From Microscillaceae bacterium (lineage in GTDB: Bacteria; Bacteroidota; Bacteroidia; Cytophagales; Microscillaceae): a DNA stretch of 7,980 nt. Both the position numbers and the translations under genes were made by a program. Where the stretch lies: contig DMXI01000445.1 of NCBI GenBank assembly GCA_003483885.1, positions 1 to 7,980 of the forward strand. The letters are read 5' to 3'. Positions 1 through 6,351 of the stretch are shown one piece after another (the first letter of the stretch is position 1; each line of letters starts with the position of its first letter). The notes below the pieces were generated by a model that saw nothing but the letters and a program-made list of their open reading frames with translations, was not told where the DNA came from and did not search any database.

Positions 1-37
1 ATTTCAGCCCAAAATCATTGTACAAGGTCACTAACTT

Positions 38-631
38 TTATTTATTATCTCGCACCTCTCTCACCTGAGCAGGTGCTTCTTCCAGCATTTTTCCAGCTTT
101 AGGAGTATCCTTACAGTGCTTCTTTTGCATTTCGGTAGCTTGGGTATAGCTCATACTTGCTGCTTTTTGCCAATCATTACAAGCTCCAGGATTATCACCC
201 ATATGCATCTTTGCTCTTCCTCGCAGATAATATGCCTCAGCATCTTGCGGACGACGCTGAATAGATTTGTCAAACTCGGCTACTGCTTGTTTGTATTTCT
301 TGAGCTCATAATAAGAAATGCCCAGATTAAAGTACGCATCGGTTAGTTCTGGATTGAGCCGAATAGCCGCACTACAATCTTCAATAGCTCCTGAGTAATT
401 TTTGAGGTTATATTTAATATTGGAACGTCCCAGGTAGGCCTTGGCGTGTTTTGGGTTAATTTTGAGTACTCGTCCAAAGTCTTTGATAGCTCCTTTGTAG
501 TTGCCTTGCTGAGATTTGATACTACCCGATTTAAAATATGCTTCTGCTCCCTGGCGAGTGCTCACACAACCTGCTAACAAGCAACAGATCAATAGTATAT
601 AATTATATTTTGAATAAAAAAGATTGTTCAT
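38..631 (-). CDS. TPR-repeat lipoprotein
   Basis: This 197-residue protein is probably an envelope lipoprotein that acts as a protein-protein interaction scaffold; its partner is unknown. The N-terminus has a hydrophobic stretch ending in the lipobox LLAGC, which puts the lipidated cysteine at residue 22. Three tetratricopeptide repeats follow at about 29-62, 63-96 and 97-130, each with the expected A-x-Y, G and A-I-x-D/E-F pattern and a closing N/R-P. A fourth, modified repeat at 131-173 forms a cap with GAC and KKHC motifs (Cys151 and Cys173). A hydrophilic tail of about 24 residues ends the protein. The start ATG at 629-631 lies 15 bp downstream of the stop of the related TPR gene, so the two are probably co-transcribed with this gene second. 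The TPR and lipoprotein calls are secure; the biological role is not known. Confidence 0.9.
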   Translation of the reverse strand: MNNLFYSKYNYILLICCLLAGCVSTRQGAEAYFKSGSIKSQQGNYKGAIKDFGRVLKINPKHAKAYLGRSNIKYNLKNYSGAIEDCSAAIRLNPELTDAYFNLGISYYELKKYKQAVAEFDKSIQRRPQDAEAYYLRGRAKMHMGDNPGACNDWQKAASMSYTQATEMQKKHCKDTPKAGKMLEEAPAQVREVRDNK

Positions 632-646
632 TACTCGTTTTTTTGA

Positions 647-1165
647 TTAACGACGGCAGTGTTTTTTTACAAACGCTTCCGCTTCATAAGATCCCAGCTC
701 TTGGGCTTTTTTGGCATCTTCGCAAGCACCTTCGGCATCACCCGCTTCTTGCTTTACAGTAGCCATTCCCAGGTAGGCATTGGCATAATTTTTATCAATG
801 GCTAGCGCTTTTTGAAAATTAGCCACTGCTTCTTGAAAGTCTTTCATAGCTGCGTATACCATTCCTTGCTCGTAATATGCATTGGTAGACTCACTATCTA
901 ACTCAAGCGCCTTTTTACAATCTTGTAATGCCTTCTTGTCTTTTTTTAAACTTCGTAAGGAAAAGGCTCTTTTTACGTACAACTGGGCATTTTGAGGGGA
1001 TAACTCTATAGCTTTATCGAGCAATTTTACTGCCTCTTTAAACTTATTCGCTTTTATCTTTGCCTCACTTTGCTCCAAAAGCTTATCTGTCTGGGTTTGG
1101 GCTTGTAAAACTGCAGTAATCATCAACATACTGGTAATGATGAACAATTTTTGGAATATTTTCAT
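647..1165 (-). CDS. exported TPR-repeat protein
   Basis: This 172-residue protein is predicted to be periplasmic or secreted. It has a basic start (MKIFQK), a hydrophobic core and a signal-peptidase site LQA/Q after residue 22. The rest is almost entirely TPR: repeats at about 26-59, 60-93 and 94-127, then a cap at 128-170 that carries GAC and KKHC motifs (Cys148 and Cys170). It resembles the next gene in repeat number, in cap sequence and in the 22-residue spacing of the cap cysteines, so the pair probably arose by tandem duplication; one copy is soluble and the other lipidated. It is the first gene of the minus-strand pair. A weak promoter-like sequence (reverse complement of 1183-1190, 7 of 8 matches to TAnnTTTG) lies about 18 bp upstream of the ATG. 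No specific function can be assigned. Confidence 0.9.
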   Translation of the reverse strand: MKIFQKLFIITSMLMITAVLQAQTQTDKLLEQSEAKIKANKFKEAVKLLDKAIELSPQNAQLYVKRAFSLRSLKKDKKALQDCKKALELDSESTNAYYEQGMVYAAMKDFQEAVANFQKALAIDKNYANAYLGMATVKQEAGDAEGACEDAKKAQELGSYEAEAFVKKHCRR

Positions 1166-1224
1166 AGCAATTGATTTCTTTACAAATGTCTAAAATCCTC
1201 GGAATCAAGTAAAATTACTCACTT

Positions 1225-1259
1225 TTTGATAAATTTACTTGAGTATTTCTATAATTTTG
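1225..1259 (+). promoter_or_regulatory. Bacteroidota-type promoter for the DUF4920 gene
   Basis: The -7 element TAATTTTG at 1252-1259 matches the Bacteroidota consensus TAnnTTTG exactly. A TTTG at 1225-1228 lies 23 bp upstream, at the long end of the spacing accepted for the -33 element in this phylum. The resulting 5' leader would be about 50-55 nt before the ATG at 1320. The site lies in the divergent region between the TPR pair and the DUF4920 gene and points toward the latter. Confidence 0.5.
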
Positions 1260-1319
1260 CAGGAAACAACGTTTTACGTTTTATAAAATCATTGTTGCAT
1301 TTAACTTAAACATTTCAAT

Positions 1320-1781
1320 ATGAAAAAGTTACTCACGCTTGCGTTTATGCTCTTCGCTACTTTGGCATTTGCTCAAACCAAAAACATGCAAAGTTTTGGA
1401 GATAAAATTTCTGCCGATGGTGCCCAAAAAGCTCCCGCGGTGTTGGCTGAATTGATAGGCCAAGAAAAAGCGCAACTGAAAGTAAAAGGACAAATTCTAA
1501 AGGTTTGTAAAAAGAAAGGTTGCTGGATGACCATGGATTTGGGGAATAAAGAAAAAATGTTGATCCGTTTTAAGGATTATGGCTTTTTTGTACCCTTGGA
1601 TTGTGATGGAAAAACTGCAATTATTCAAGGAACTGCCAAAAAAGAGGTCATTAGTGTTGCTCAATTGCGTCATTACGCCAAAGATGCCGGTAAATCTAAA
1701 AAAGAGATTGAAGCCATTACCAAACCTCAAAAAAAATATACTTTCGAAGCCGTAGGGGTATTAATAGAGGCAGAGAAATAA
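1320..1781 (+). CDS. exported DUF4920-domain protein
   Basis: This 153-residue protein has a signal peptide (MKKLLTLAF, cleavage AFA/Q after residue 18) and a single domain that I recognise as DUF4920, common in Bacteroidota. The diagnostic segments are VCKKKGCWM at 62-70, the RFKDYGFFVPLDC block at 83-95, and LRHYAKDAGKS at 116-126, followed by EI..IT.P and a closing F.A.GV. The family has no settled biochemical role. Cys63, Cys68, Cys95 and His118 are candidates for metal binding or thiol chemistry; this is inference from their clustering and conservation. Length fits a normal, complete family member. The gene has its own promoter and is followed after 57 bp by a haem-binding lipoprotein gene, which suggests a shared periplasmic redox or metal-handling role. 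No Shine-Dalgarno is present, as is usual in this phylum. Confidence 0.88.
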   Translation: MKKLLTLAFMLFATLAFAQTKNMQSFGDKISADGAQKAPAVLAELIGQEKAQLKVKGQILKVCKKKGCWMTMDLGNKEKMLIRFKDYGFFVPLDCDGKTAIIQGTAKKEVISVAQLRHYAKDAGKSKKEIEAITKPQKKYTFEAVGVLIEAEK

Positions 1782-1793
1782 TTTTTACTTATA

Positions 1794-1828
1794 TTTAAGC
1801 TCGTTAATTAAAATAACACTCGCTTAAA
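1794..1828 (+). other. inverted repeat in the leader of the cytochrome gene
   Basis: TTTAAGC at 1794-1800 and GCTTAAA at 1822-1828 form a perfect 7-bp inverted repeat. Inside the 21-nt loop, GTTA (1803-1806) can pair with TAAC (1814-1817). The 3' arm ends 10 nt before the ATG at 1839. It could be a weak leader hairpin, but it is AT-rich and not followed by a T-run, so it may also be chance. Confidence 0.25.
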
Positions 1829-1838
1829 AGTAAATTTT

Positions 1839-2300
1839 ATGCGTCAACGTTTATTGATTTTGAGCATTTTTATATTTTTGGGAGCAGTTTGCTACAACTG
1901 CTCTTCTCCACATAAAAAGCTCTTTCGACAGCTAGCATCCCAAAAAGACAAAAGCAAATACCCCAACGAAGATAGCGAATTGGCTTTGTTGATGCGCGAA
2001 ATGGATCGCGATATGAAAGCAATCAAAAAAGCCATTGCCAATCAGCAACAATTGCCCAAGGTATTAAAAAAATTCGAGGCCATTCATGCCGCTACTCCTA
2101 CCGAAGCCGACATGAAAACGCCCCAGTTTACTACTTTGGCCGATATGCTTTTGACAAATACCAAAAAGCTATACCAGACATCACAACCTCAAAAGGCTTA
2201 CAATTTAATGGTTCGTAATTGCTTAGCCTGTCACCAAAGTTATTGCCCAGGTCCGGTTGTGCGTATCAAAAAACTCTTGATGAGCGAATCGTCACAATAA
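1839..2300 (+). CDS. cytochrome c'-like haem lipoprotein
   Basis: This 153-residue protein is predicted to be exported and to bind one c-type haem. The haem motif CLACH lies at residues 128-132 (bases 2220-2234) near the C-terminus, followed by QSYCPGPVVRIKKL. A C-terminal CxxCH followed by x-x-Tyr, after a mostly helical region with ELALLMREMDRDM at about 47-59, is the layout of four-helix cytochromes of the c'/c556 kind; the CPGP.xRIKKL ending is familiar from Bacteroidota relatives. Haem would be attached covalently through Cys128 and Cys131, with His132 as axial ligand. Met52 and Met55 are candidate sixth ligands, which is inference. The signal sequence is hydrophobic, with possible lipidated cysteines at 18 (GAVC) or 21 (YNCSS); neither is a textbook lipobox. 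It likely works with the upstream DUF4920 product in periplasmic electron transfer or sensing. Confidence 0.8.
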   Translation: MRQRLLILSIFIFLGAVCYNCSSPHKKLFRQLASQKDKSKYPNEDSELALLMREMDRDMKAIKKAIANQQQLPKVLKKFEAIHAATPTEADMKTPQFTTLADMLLTNTKKLYQTSQPQKAYNLMVRNCLACHQSYCPGPVVRIKKLLMSESSQ

Positions 2301-2357
2301 AACTTGCGTACAACAATGCGATTCGTACTATGATCAATTTCTGACACTAGATAAGTT

Positions 2358-3071
2358 ATGACTATTTTTAGAAATAATGCTCTCAAACAAAACAGTATTA
2401 CTACTCCTACAGCCAGCGCCAGCGTTTCTGCGGAAAGAGTGGTATACTCGAACCAACACATCGAAAAAATAAGAAGTTTATTGAATACCCAGGAGGAAGC
2501 AAATATTCGAATGGCTTTCCAAATTGTCAAAGGTTTGGGAATTCCTAAAGAATTGCATGCCGATCTTACCGATTCATTTTTTAAAATGATGGTATGCCTC
2601 GAGGAGGAAGTAGTGGCTCCACTCAAAAACCTTAAAAAGTTGGAACTATTTGCTCTGGATCAGCTAAAATCATTGCCCGAAAGTGTGGGGCAGTTGTCCC
2701 AATTAAAAATGCTCAACCTTTGCGCCAACACATTAGAAAGCATACCAGAAAGTATAGGCAAATTACAACAACTACAATATTTTAACTTAGACAGCAATCA
2801 ATTAAGAGTTTTGCCTCATAGTATAGGTAAACTGACCCAACTAGAGTGGCTGGAGCTAGGACAAAATAAACTGGAAAAGCTCCCCAAAAGCATTGGTCAG
2901 TTACAAAATTTACGTTATCTGAACCTCTCTCACAACCAACTCAGAGACCTACCCATAGCGCTCAGTAAGCTAGAAAACCTTACCGAACTTTACCTGGAAG
3001 GAAACCCTGTATCTCGATCACTTATCAAACACTTGCAAGGTCAAATGCCTTATACACGCATCATTGCATAA
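2358..3071 (+). CDS. leucine-rich-repeat protein
   Basis: This 237-residue protein has no signal peptide or membrane segment and is probably cytoplasmic. The first 25 or so residues are Ser/Thr/Ala-rich and look disordered. A helical region at about 32-88 contains the EEANIRMAFQIVKGLGIP segment, which resembles the helical N-terminal part of Cytophagales LRR proteins. Five full leucine-rich repeats follow, starting at 89, 113, 136, 159 and 182, with a sixth closing repeat from 205. Their pattern is LxxLxxLxLxxNxLxxLPxSIGxL, a 23-residue period; the first repeat has one extra residue (LELFALDQLKSLP). Such a horseshoe binds other proteins, but the ligand cannot be read from sequence. It follows the cytochrome gene by 57 bp and converges on the M48 protease gene with a 16-bp gap. 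The N-terminal region is shared with no enzymatic domain that I recognise. Confidence 0.88.
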   Translation: MTIFRNNALKQNSITTPTASASVSAERVVYSNQHIEKIRSLLNTQEEANIRMAFQIVKGLGIPKELHADLTDSFFKMMVCLEEEVVAPLKNLKKLELFALDQLKSLPESVGQLSQLKMLNLCANTLESIPESIGKLQQLQYFNLDSNQLRVLPHSIGKLTQLEWLELGQNKLEKLPKSIGQLQNLRYLNLSHNQLRDLPIALSKLENLTELYLEGNPVSRSLIKHLQGQMPYTRIIA

Positions 3072-3087
3072 TTTTTTCCCGATAGCG

Positions 3088-4320
3088 TTATTTTGTCATT
3101 GCCCGTAGCCTGGCCAGCAAAGGCGGATGCGAGTAATAAAAGAATACATAAGCAGGGTGTGGAGTCAAATTGCTCAAGTTATCGGTAGATAGTTTTTTCA
3201 AAGCATTAGAAAGTGCCTCGCCATTATAAGTAGTACGGGCATAATCATCGGCTTCGTATTCGTTTTTGCGAGAGAGTACATTCATCAACAAGCTAGTAAT
3301 CATTGAAATAGGCGAATACAAAAACCCAAAGGCCATCAGATTAAGCGCTACATTGAGCGAACTGGCTCCCAAAGCTTGTGACAACAAAGGATTGAACACA
3401 AACCAGGAAAGTATAAACAGTACTAGTCCAGTTTGTAAGGTAGAAATCACAATACTCAACGGAATGTGTTTTTTCTTGTAATGGCCTACCTCGTGAGCCA
3501 ATACGGCTACCAATTCATCAGTAGAGTGGTTTTTAATCAAGGTATCGTATAGCACCACTTTCTTTTTGGCTCCTAGTCCACTAAAAAAAGCATTGGCCTT
3601 GGTAGACCTTTTTGAACCATCTATTACAAATAAATTAGTCAAAGGGAAATTCACCTTTTGACAATATTGCTCAATGGCACTGCGCAATTCTCCCACCTCC
3701 AAAGGGGTCAGTTTGTTAAATAAGGGCAAAATAAGGCTGGTATAAAACATATTCATAAACAACATAAAGCCAGAAATCACAATCCAGAAGTAAATCCAAA
3801 ACTGTTGTTTCATTTCAAATATGAGATACAATAACGCAAAGCCTAGCAAACCACCCAAAATACTGCCTACCAAGACTCCTTTCACCTTGTCCATCACAAA
3901 GGTTTTTGGGGTAATTTTATTGAACCCAAAGCGCTCTTCAATCACAAAGGTACTATACAATTGAAACGGTAAAGTAAGCACGTCATTCACCACCATTAAA
4001 ACACCAAAAAAGGCCAGTGCTTGCCAAATAGGATGGCTTACGTATCCATTGACCCACTCGGCAATGGTTCCAAAACTACCCGTAAGTAGCAAAGCCAGCA
4101 TAGCAATAAAACTCAAGCTACTGGTAAGGAACGAAAAGTTTCCAGTGGTTTTCTTATAAGCCAAAGATTTTTGATATTCCTCTTGGGTGTATAATTCTTT
4201 GAGTTCTTCAGGCAGTTGTTGAGGGTTATGTTTCAGGTTGAGATACAACAAAACATTGCTCAACAATTCGTTGAAACATAAAATAGCAATGATGATGATT
4301 AAAATCGTTTGGGAGGTCAT
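3088..4320 (-). CDS. M48-family (Ste24-type) membrane zinc metalloprotease
   Basis: This 410-residue protein is a multi-pass integral membrane endopeptidase of the Ste24/CAAX prenyl protease 1 group (MEROPS M48). The zinc site is intact: HEVGH at 276-280 supplies two histidines and the catalytic Glu277, and NEYEAD at 353-358 supplies the third ligand, Glu354. The C-terminal SHPPLLARLRA (397-407) is also typical of the group. Hydrophobic segments lie at about 3-27, 65-83, 97-118, 148-168, 174-200, 287-312 and 325-348, matching the seven-helix Ste24 layout, and the length is normal. The ER(F)GFNK segment at 129-135 is another family hallmark. Bacteria lack protein prenylation of the eukaryotic kind, so the likely role is cleavage or quality control of membrane proteins; this is inference. 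It is transcribed away from the DUF547 gene and converges on the LRR gene. Confidence 0.95.
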   Translation of the reverse strand: MTSQTILIIIIAILCFNELLSNVLLYLNLKHNPQQLPEELKELYTQEEYQKSLAYKKTTGNFSFLTSSLSFIAMLALLLTGSFGTIAEWVNGYVSHPIWQALAFFGVLMVVNDVLTLPFQLYSTFVIEERFGFNKITPKTFVMDKVKGVLVGSILGGLLGFALLYLIFEMKQQFWIYFWIVISGFMLFMNMFYTSLILPLFNKLTPLEVGELRSAIEQYCQKVNFPLTNLFVIDGSKRSTKANAFFSGLGAKKKVVLYDTLIKNHSTDELVAVLAHEVGHYKKKHIPLSIVISTLQTGLVLFILSWFVFNPLLSQALGASSLNVALNLMAFGFLYSPISMITSLLMNVLSRKNEYEADDYARTTYNGEALSNALKKLSTDNLSNLTPHPAYVFFYYSHPPLLARLRAMTK

Positions 4321-4473
4321 AGGCAGTAATCAATCTTTTTTTAGTACTACGAAATAACACAATTCTTGCGAAATTTTAAAAGAATGAACCGACCGCACCA
4401 TTTATTGGTTCAATTAGGTGGAATCAATCACCCCCAAATAAAGCAAAGAAATAAATACCCAAAAAGCGAACAA

Positions 4474-5184
4474 ATGGATAAACAAGCCACCCAGACCAAA
4501 ACTGATCTTACTCAAACTGCGCAAGATTTATTGTATGCTACCAAGGTAAAAAAGGCCTACGATGAACACTTGGCAGTATTAAAAAACATTTCCTTAGCTG
4601 AGCTGGTTACAGCACTGGATACTCCTGAAAAACAGCTTAGTTTTTGGATTAATGTTTACAATGCTTTTATCCAAATTGAGTTTGCCAAAACACCCAATCA
4701 TAAACCCAAAGATTTTTTTACCCGTAAGTGCATTCCCATTGCGCAAACCATTATTAGTTTCGATTTTATAGAGCATGGTATTTTGCGTCGTTCTAAGTTT
4801 AAGTATAGTCTGGGCTACTTCAACAAGCTTTTTCCTAATCGAATGGAAAAAATGTTACGGGTAAAAAAAGTAGACTATCGCATTCATTTTGCCCTAAACT
4901 GTGGAGCCAGAAGCTGTCCTCCTATTGCGTTTTATACACCTGAAAAAATCCACGAACAACTTGATTTGGCCACTACGGCATACCTGGAAAGCGAGAGTAT
5001 TTATCACCCTGAGAACAACTCCATAGAAATCGCCAAGTTGATGTTTTGGTTTAAAGGTGATTTTGGCGGTAAAAAAGGAGTTTGGCATATGCTACGTCAA
5101 TTCAAGATCATTCCACCAGAAGCCAGTCCTAAAATTATTTACCGTACTTATGATTGGACCTTGGTGCTGGACAATTTTAGTTAG
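4474..5184 (+). CDS. DUF547-domain protein
   Basis: With the start chosen here the protein is 236 residues and is nearly all DUF547 domain. Family hallmarks are FWINVYNAF at 57-65, IEHGILRRSK near 100, ALNCGARSCPP at 140-150, and YDWTLVLDNF at the C-terminus. No signal peptide or membrane segment is visible, so it is probably cytoplasmic. The family has no established reaction; the invariant Cys143 and Cys148 within NCGARSCPP are the obvious functional residues. The frame is open upstream to a TTG at 4366 and an ATG at 4384, but the extra 36 or 30 residues are basic, Asn/His/Gln-rich and unlike the family. Starting at 4474 also leaves 153 bp for the divergent promoters of this gene and the M48 protease. 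The domain call is firm; the start is a judgement. Confidence 0.85.
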   Translation: MDKQATQTKTDLTQTAQDLLYATKVKKAYDEHLAVLKNISLAELVTALDTPEKQLSFWINVYNAFIQIEFAKTPNHKPKDFFTRKCIPIAQTIISFDFIEHGILRRSKFKYSLGYFNKLFPNRMEKMLRVKKVDYRIHFALNCGARSCPPIAFYTPEKIHEQLDLATTAYLESESIYHPENNSIEIAKLMFWFKGDFGGKKGVWHMLRQFKIIPPEASPKIIYRTYDWTLVLDNFS

Positions 5185-5211
5185 GTTAAAGGCCATACTA
5201 CTCTAAAGTCG

Positions 5212-5240
5212 ACCGTGAAGACACGGCCAAAGGCACGGAG
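5212..5240. repeat. remnant of a CACGGAG-type intergenic repeat
   Basis: The 142-bp gap between the DUF547 and CPBP genes holds a stretch with two related units, GAAGACACGG (5217-5226) and AAAGGCACGG (5229-5238), matching at 8 of 10 positions. It resembles the CACGAAG/CACGGAG low-complexity repeats scattered in Bacteroidota intergenic regions, which is from memory. CCGTG-AAGA-CACGG at 5213-5226 can fold into a small hairpin, but no T-run follows, so it is not called a terminator. Confidence 0.3.
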
Positions 5241-5326
5241 TGAGTTGTTAAAAACTCAGAAACATATTCATAGTAAGCCTTCGATATTCCATCTTTTTTT
5301 CTTGATATTGCTCAAAAATAGCGGAC

Positions 5327-6268
5327 ATGAAGAAAATCGTAGGTTATCTGAGGGCTTACCTCCAAGAATATTTCCATTGGGGATTGTATTTGTATACAGC
5401 AGTTTTTTTGGGGATCGCTATTTATCTCAACTATACTTTCAAATTTGAGAAGACCTACATTAATATTGTGCAGCAGCCGCACAGCAGCCGGTTTATTGCC
5501 TACGTGCTTTTCTACAGTTTTGCTTACTTTGCCATTGCCATTCCTCAAGCTTATTTCATAAAGGCCGACTATCTCAAAAAAAGAGAGTTTTGGATTAGAA
5601 GTGCCGTGTTTTTGTTTGCTATTTGTTTGTTTAGGGCATTTTGGCAATACCGTGATTGGATTATCGCTTTGAAAGTGAATACTTATGAACAAATTTTTCT
5701 TTTCAAGGTAGTCGGACGCGCCAAGAGCCTTATCACCACCTTGATCATATTATTTGTCTTTTGGTGGTGGGTAGATCGCAAACAAATAAAGCATTTCTAT
5801 GGGCTTACCACTCGTGGGTTTTCACTTCAGCCCTACATGATCATGTTATTGATTATGTTGCCTTTTCTTATTTGGGCATCTTTTCAACCTGCCTTCCTTA
5901 AAATGTACCCCCAGTTTAAGCCTTGGGTTATGAAACCTGTATTTGGACTTACTACCTGGCAAATGTTTGGTATCTATGAAACCGTGTACAGTGCTGATTT
6001 TGTGATGGTTGAACTATTTTTTAGGGGCGCCTTGGTCATTGGTTTGGCATCAGCTATGAAAAACCATAGCATTGTACCTATGATTGTGCTATACTGTTTT
6101 TTACATTTTGAAAAGCCCATGGCCGAGGCCATCGGATCAGTATTTGGAGGATATATTTTAGGTATTATCGCTTTGCGCACCCGTAGTATTTTAGGAGGCG
6201 TGTGTATTCACTTAGGAGTTGCTTTACTCATGGATACTTTGGCCATTGTACAGTATTTAAATAAATAA
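5327..6268 (+). CDS. CPBP/Rce1-type intramembrane protease-family protein
   Basis: This 313-residue membrane protein has about eight to nine hydrophobic segments, with the CPBP (CAAX protease and bacteriocin-processing, formerly Abi) domain in its C-terminal third. Motif 1 is VELFFRG at 228-234, giving Glu229 and Arg233; the usual first glutamate of EExxxR is Val228. Motif 2 is YCFLH at 256-260, giving His260 with Tyr in place of the usual Phe. It continues as HFEKPMAEAIGS and GGYILGIIALRTRSILGG, typical of a Bacteroidota subgroup. Motif 3 is IHLGVALLMD at 294-303, with His295 present but Ala299 where many members have Asn. The family includes glutamate-dependent intramembrane endopeptidases. 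Whether this member is active is uncertain. The ATG at 5327 has a weak purine-rich GCGGA just upstream. The next gene starts 83 bp downstream. Confidence 0.85.
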   Translation: MKKIVGYLRAYLQEYFHWGLYLYTAVFLGIAIYLNYTFKFEKTYINIVQQPHSSRFIAYVLFYSFAYFAIAIPQAYFIKADYLKKREFWIRSAVFLFAICLFRAFWQYRDWIIALKVNTYEQIFLFKVVGRAKSLITTLIILFVFWWWVDRKQIKHFYGLTTRGFSLQPYMIMLLIMLPFLIWASFQPAFLKMYPQFKPWVMKPVFGLTTWQMFGIYETVYSADFVMVELFFRGALVIGLASAMKNHSIVPMIVLYCFLHFEKPMAEAIGSVFGGYILGIIALRTRSILGGVCIHLGVALLMDTLAIVQYLNK

Positions 6269-6351
6269 TATTATCTCAGAAGCGGCCCTTCCATTAGTTT
6301 TTTCAATTGCTTTTTTAGATATTTCGTCTTGTACAAAACTCCCCGATAGTA

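Noticed and set aside
1183..1208. Promoter for the TPR gene pair on the minus strand
   Set aside because: The -7 candidate has one mismatch, the CAA (-33 TTG) is only 15 bp away, and the leader would be very short; it is noted in the gene entry but not called.
2285..2325. Inverted repeat CGAATCG/CGATTCG around the cytochrome stop codon as a terminator
   Set aside because: The loop is 27 nt and no T-run follows; a 7-bp match at this distance can occur by chance.
2240..2626. Minus-strand open frame of 128 codons across the cytochrome and LRR genes
   Set aside because: It is antisense to two well-supported genes and its translation has no recognisable motif.
3072..3087. Shared bidirectional terminator between the convergent LRR and M48 genes
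   Set aside because: The 16-bp gap has a short T-run but no stem on either side that I can find.
5215..5448. Plus-strand open frame of 77 codons with a GTG start, overlapping the CPBP gene
   Set aside because: It begins in repeat-like intergenic DNA, overlaps the start of a well-supported membrane protein in another frame, and its translation shows no domain.
5312..5692. Minus-strand open frame of 126 codons inside the CPBP gene
   Set aside because: It is antisense to a gene with clear family motifs; its composition is that of a shadow frame.
6279..6303. Hairpin GAAG-CGGCC-CTTC followed by six T as a terminator after the CPBP gene
   Set aside because: The stem is only 4 bp and the T-run starts 6 bp after it, too weak to call.
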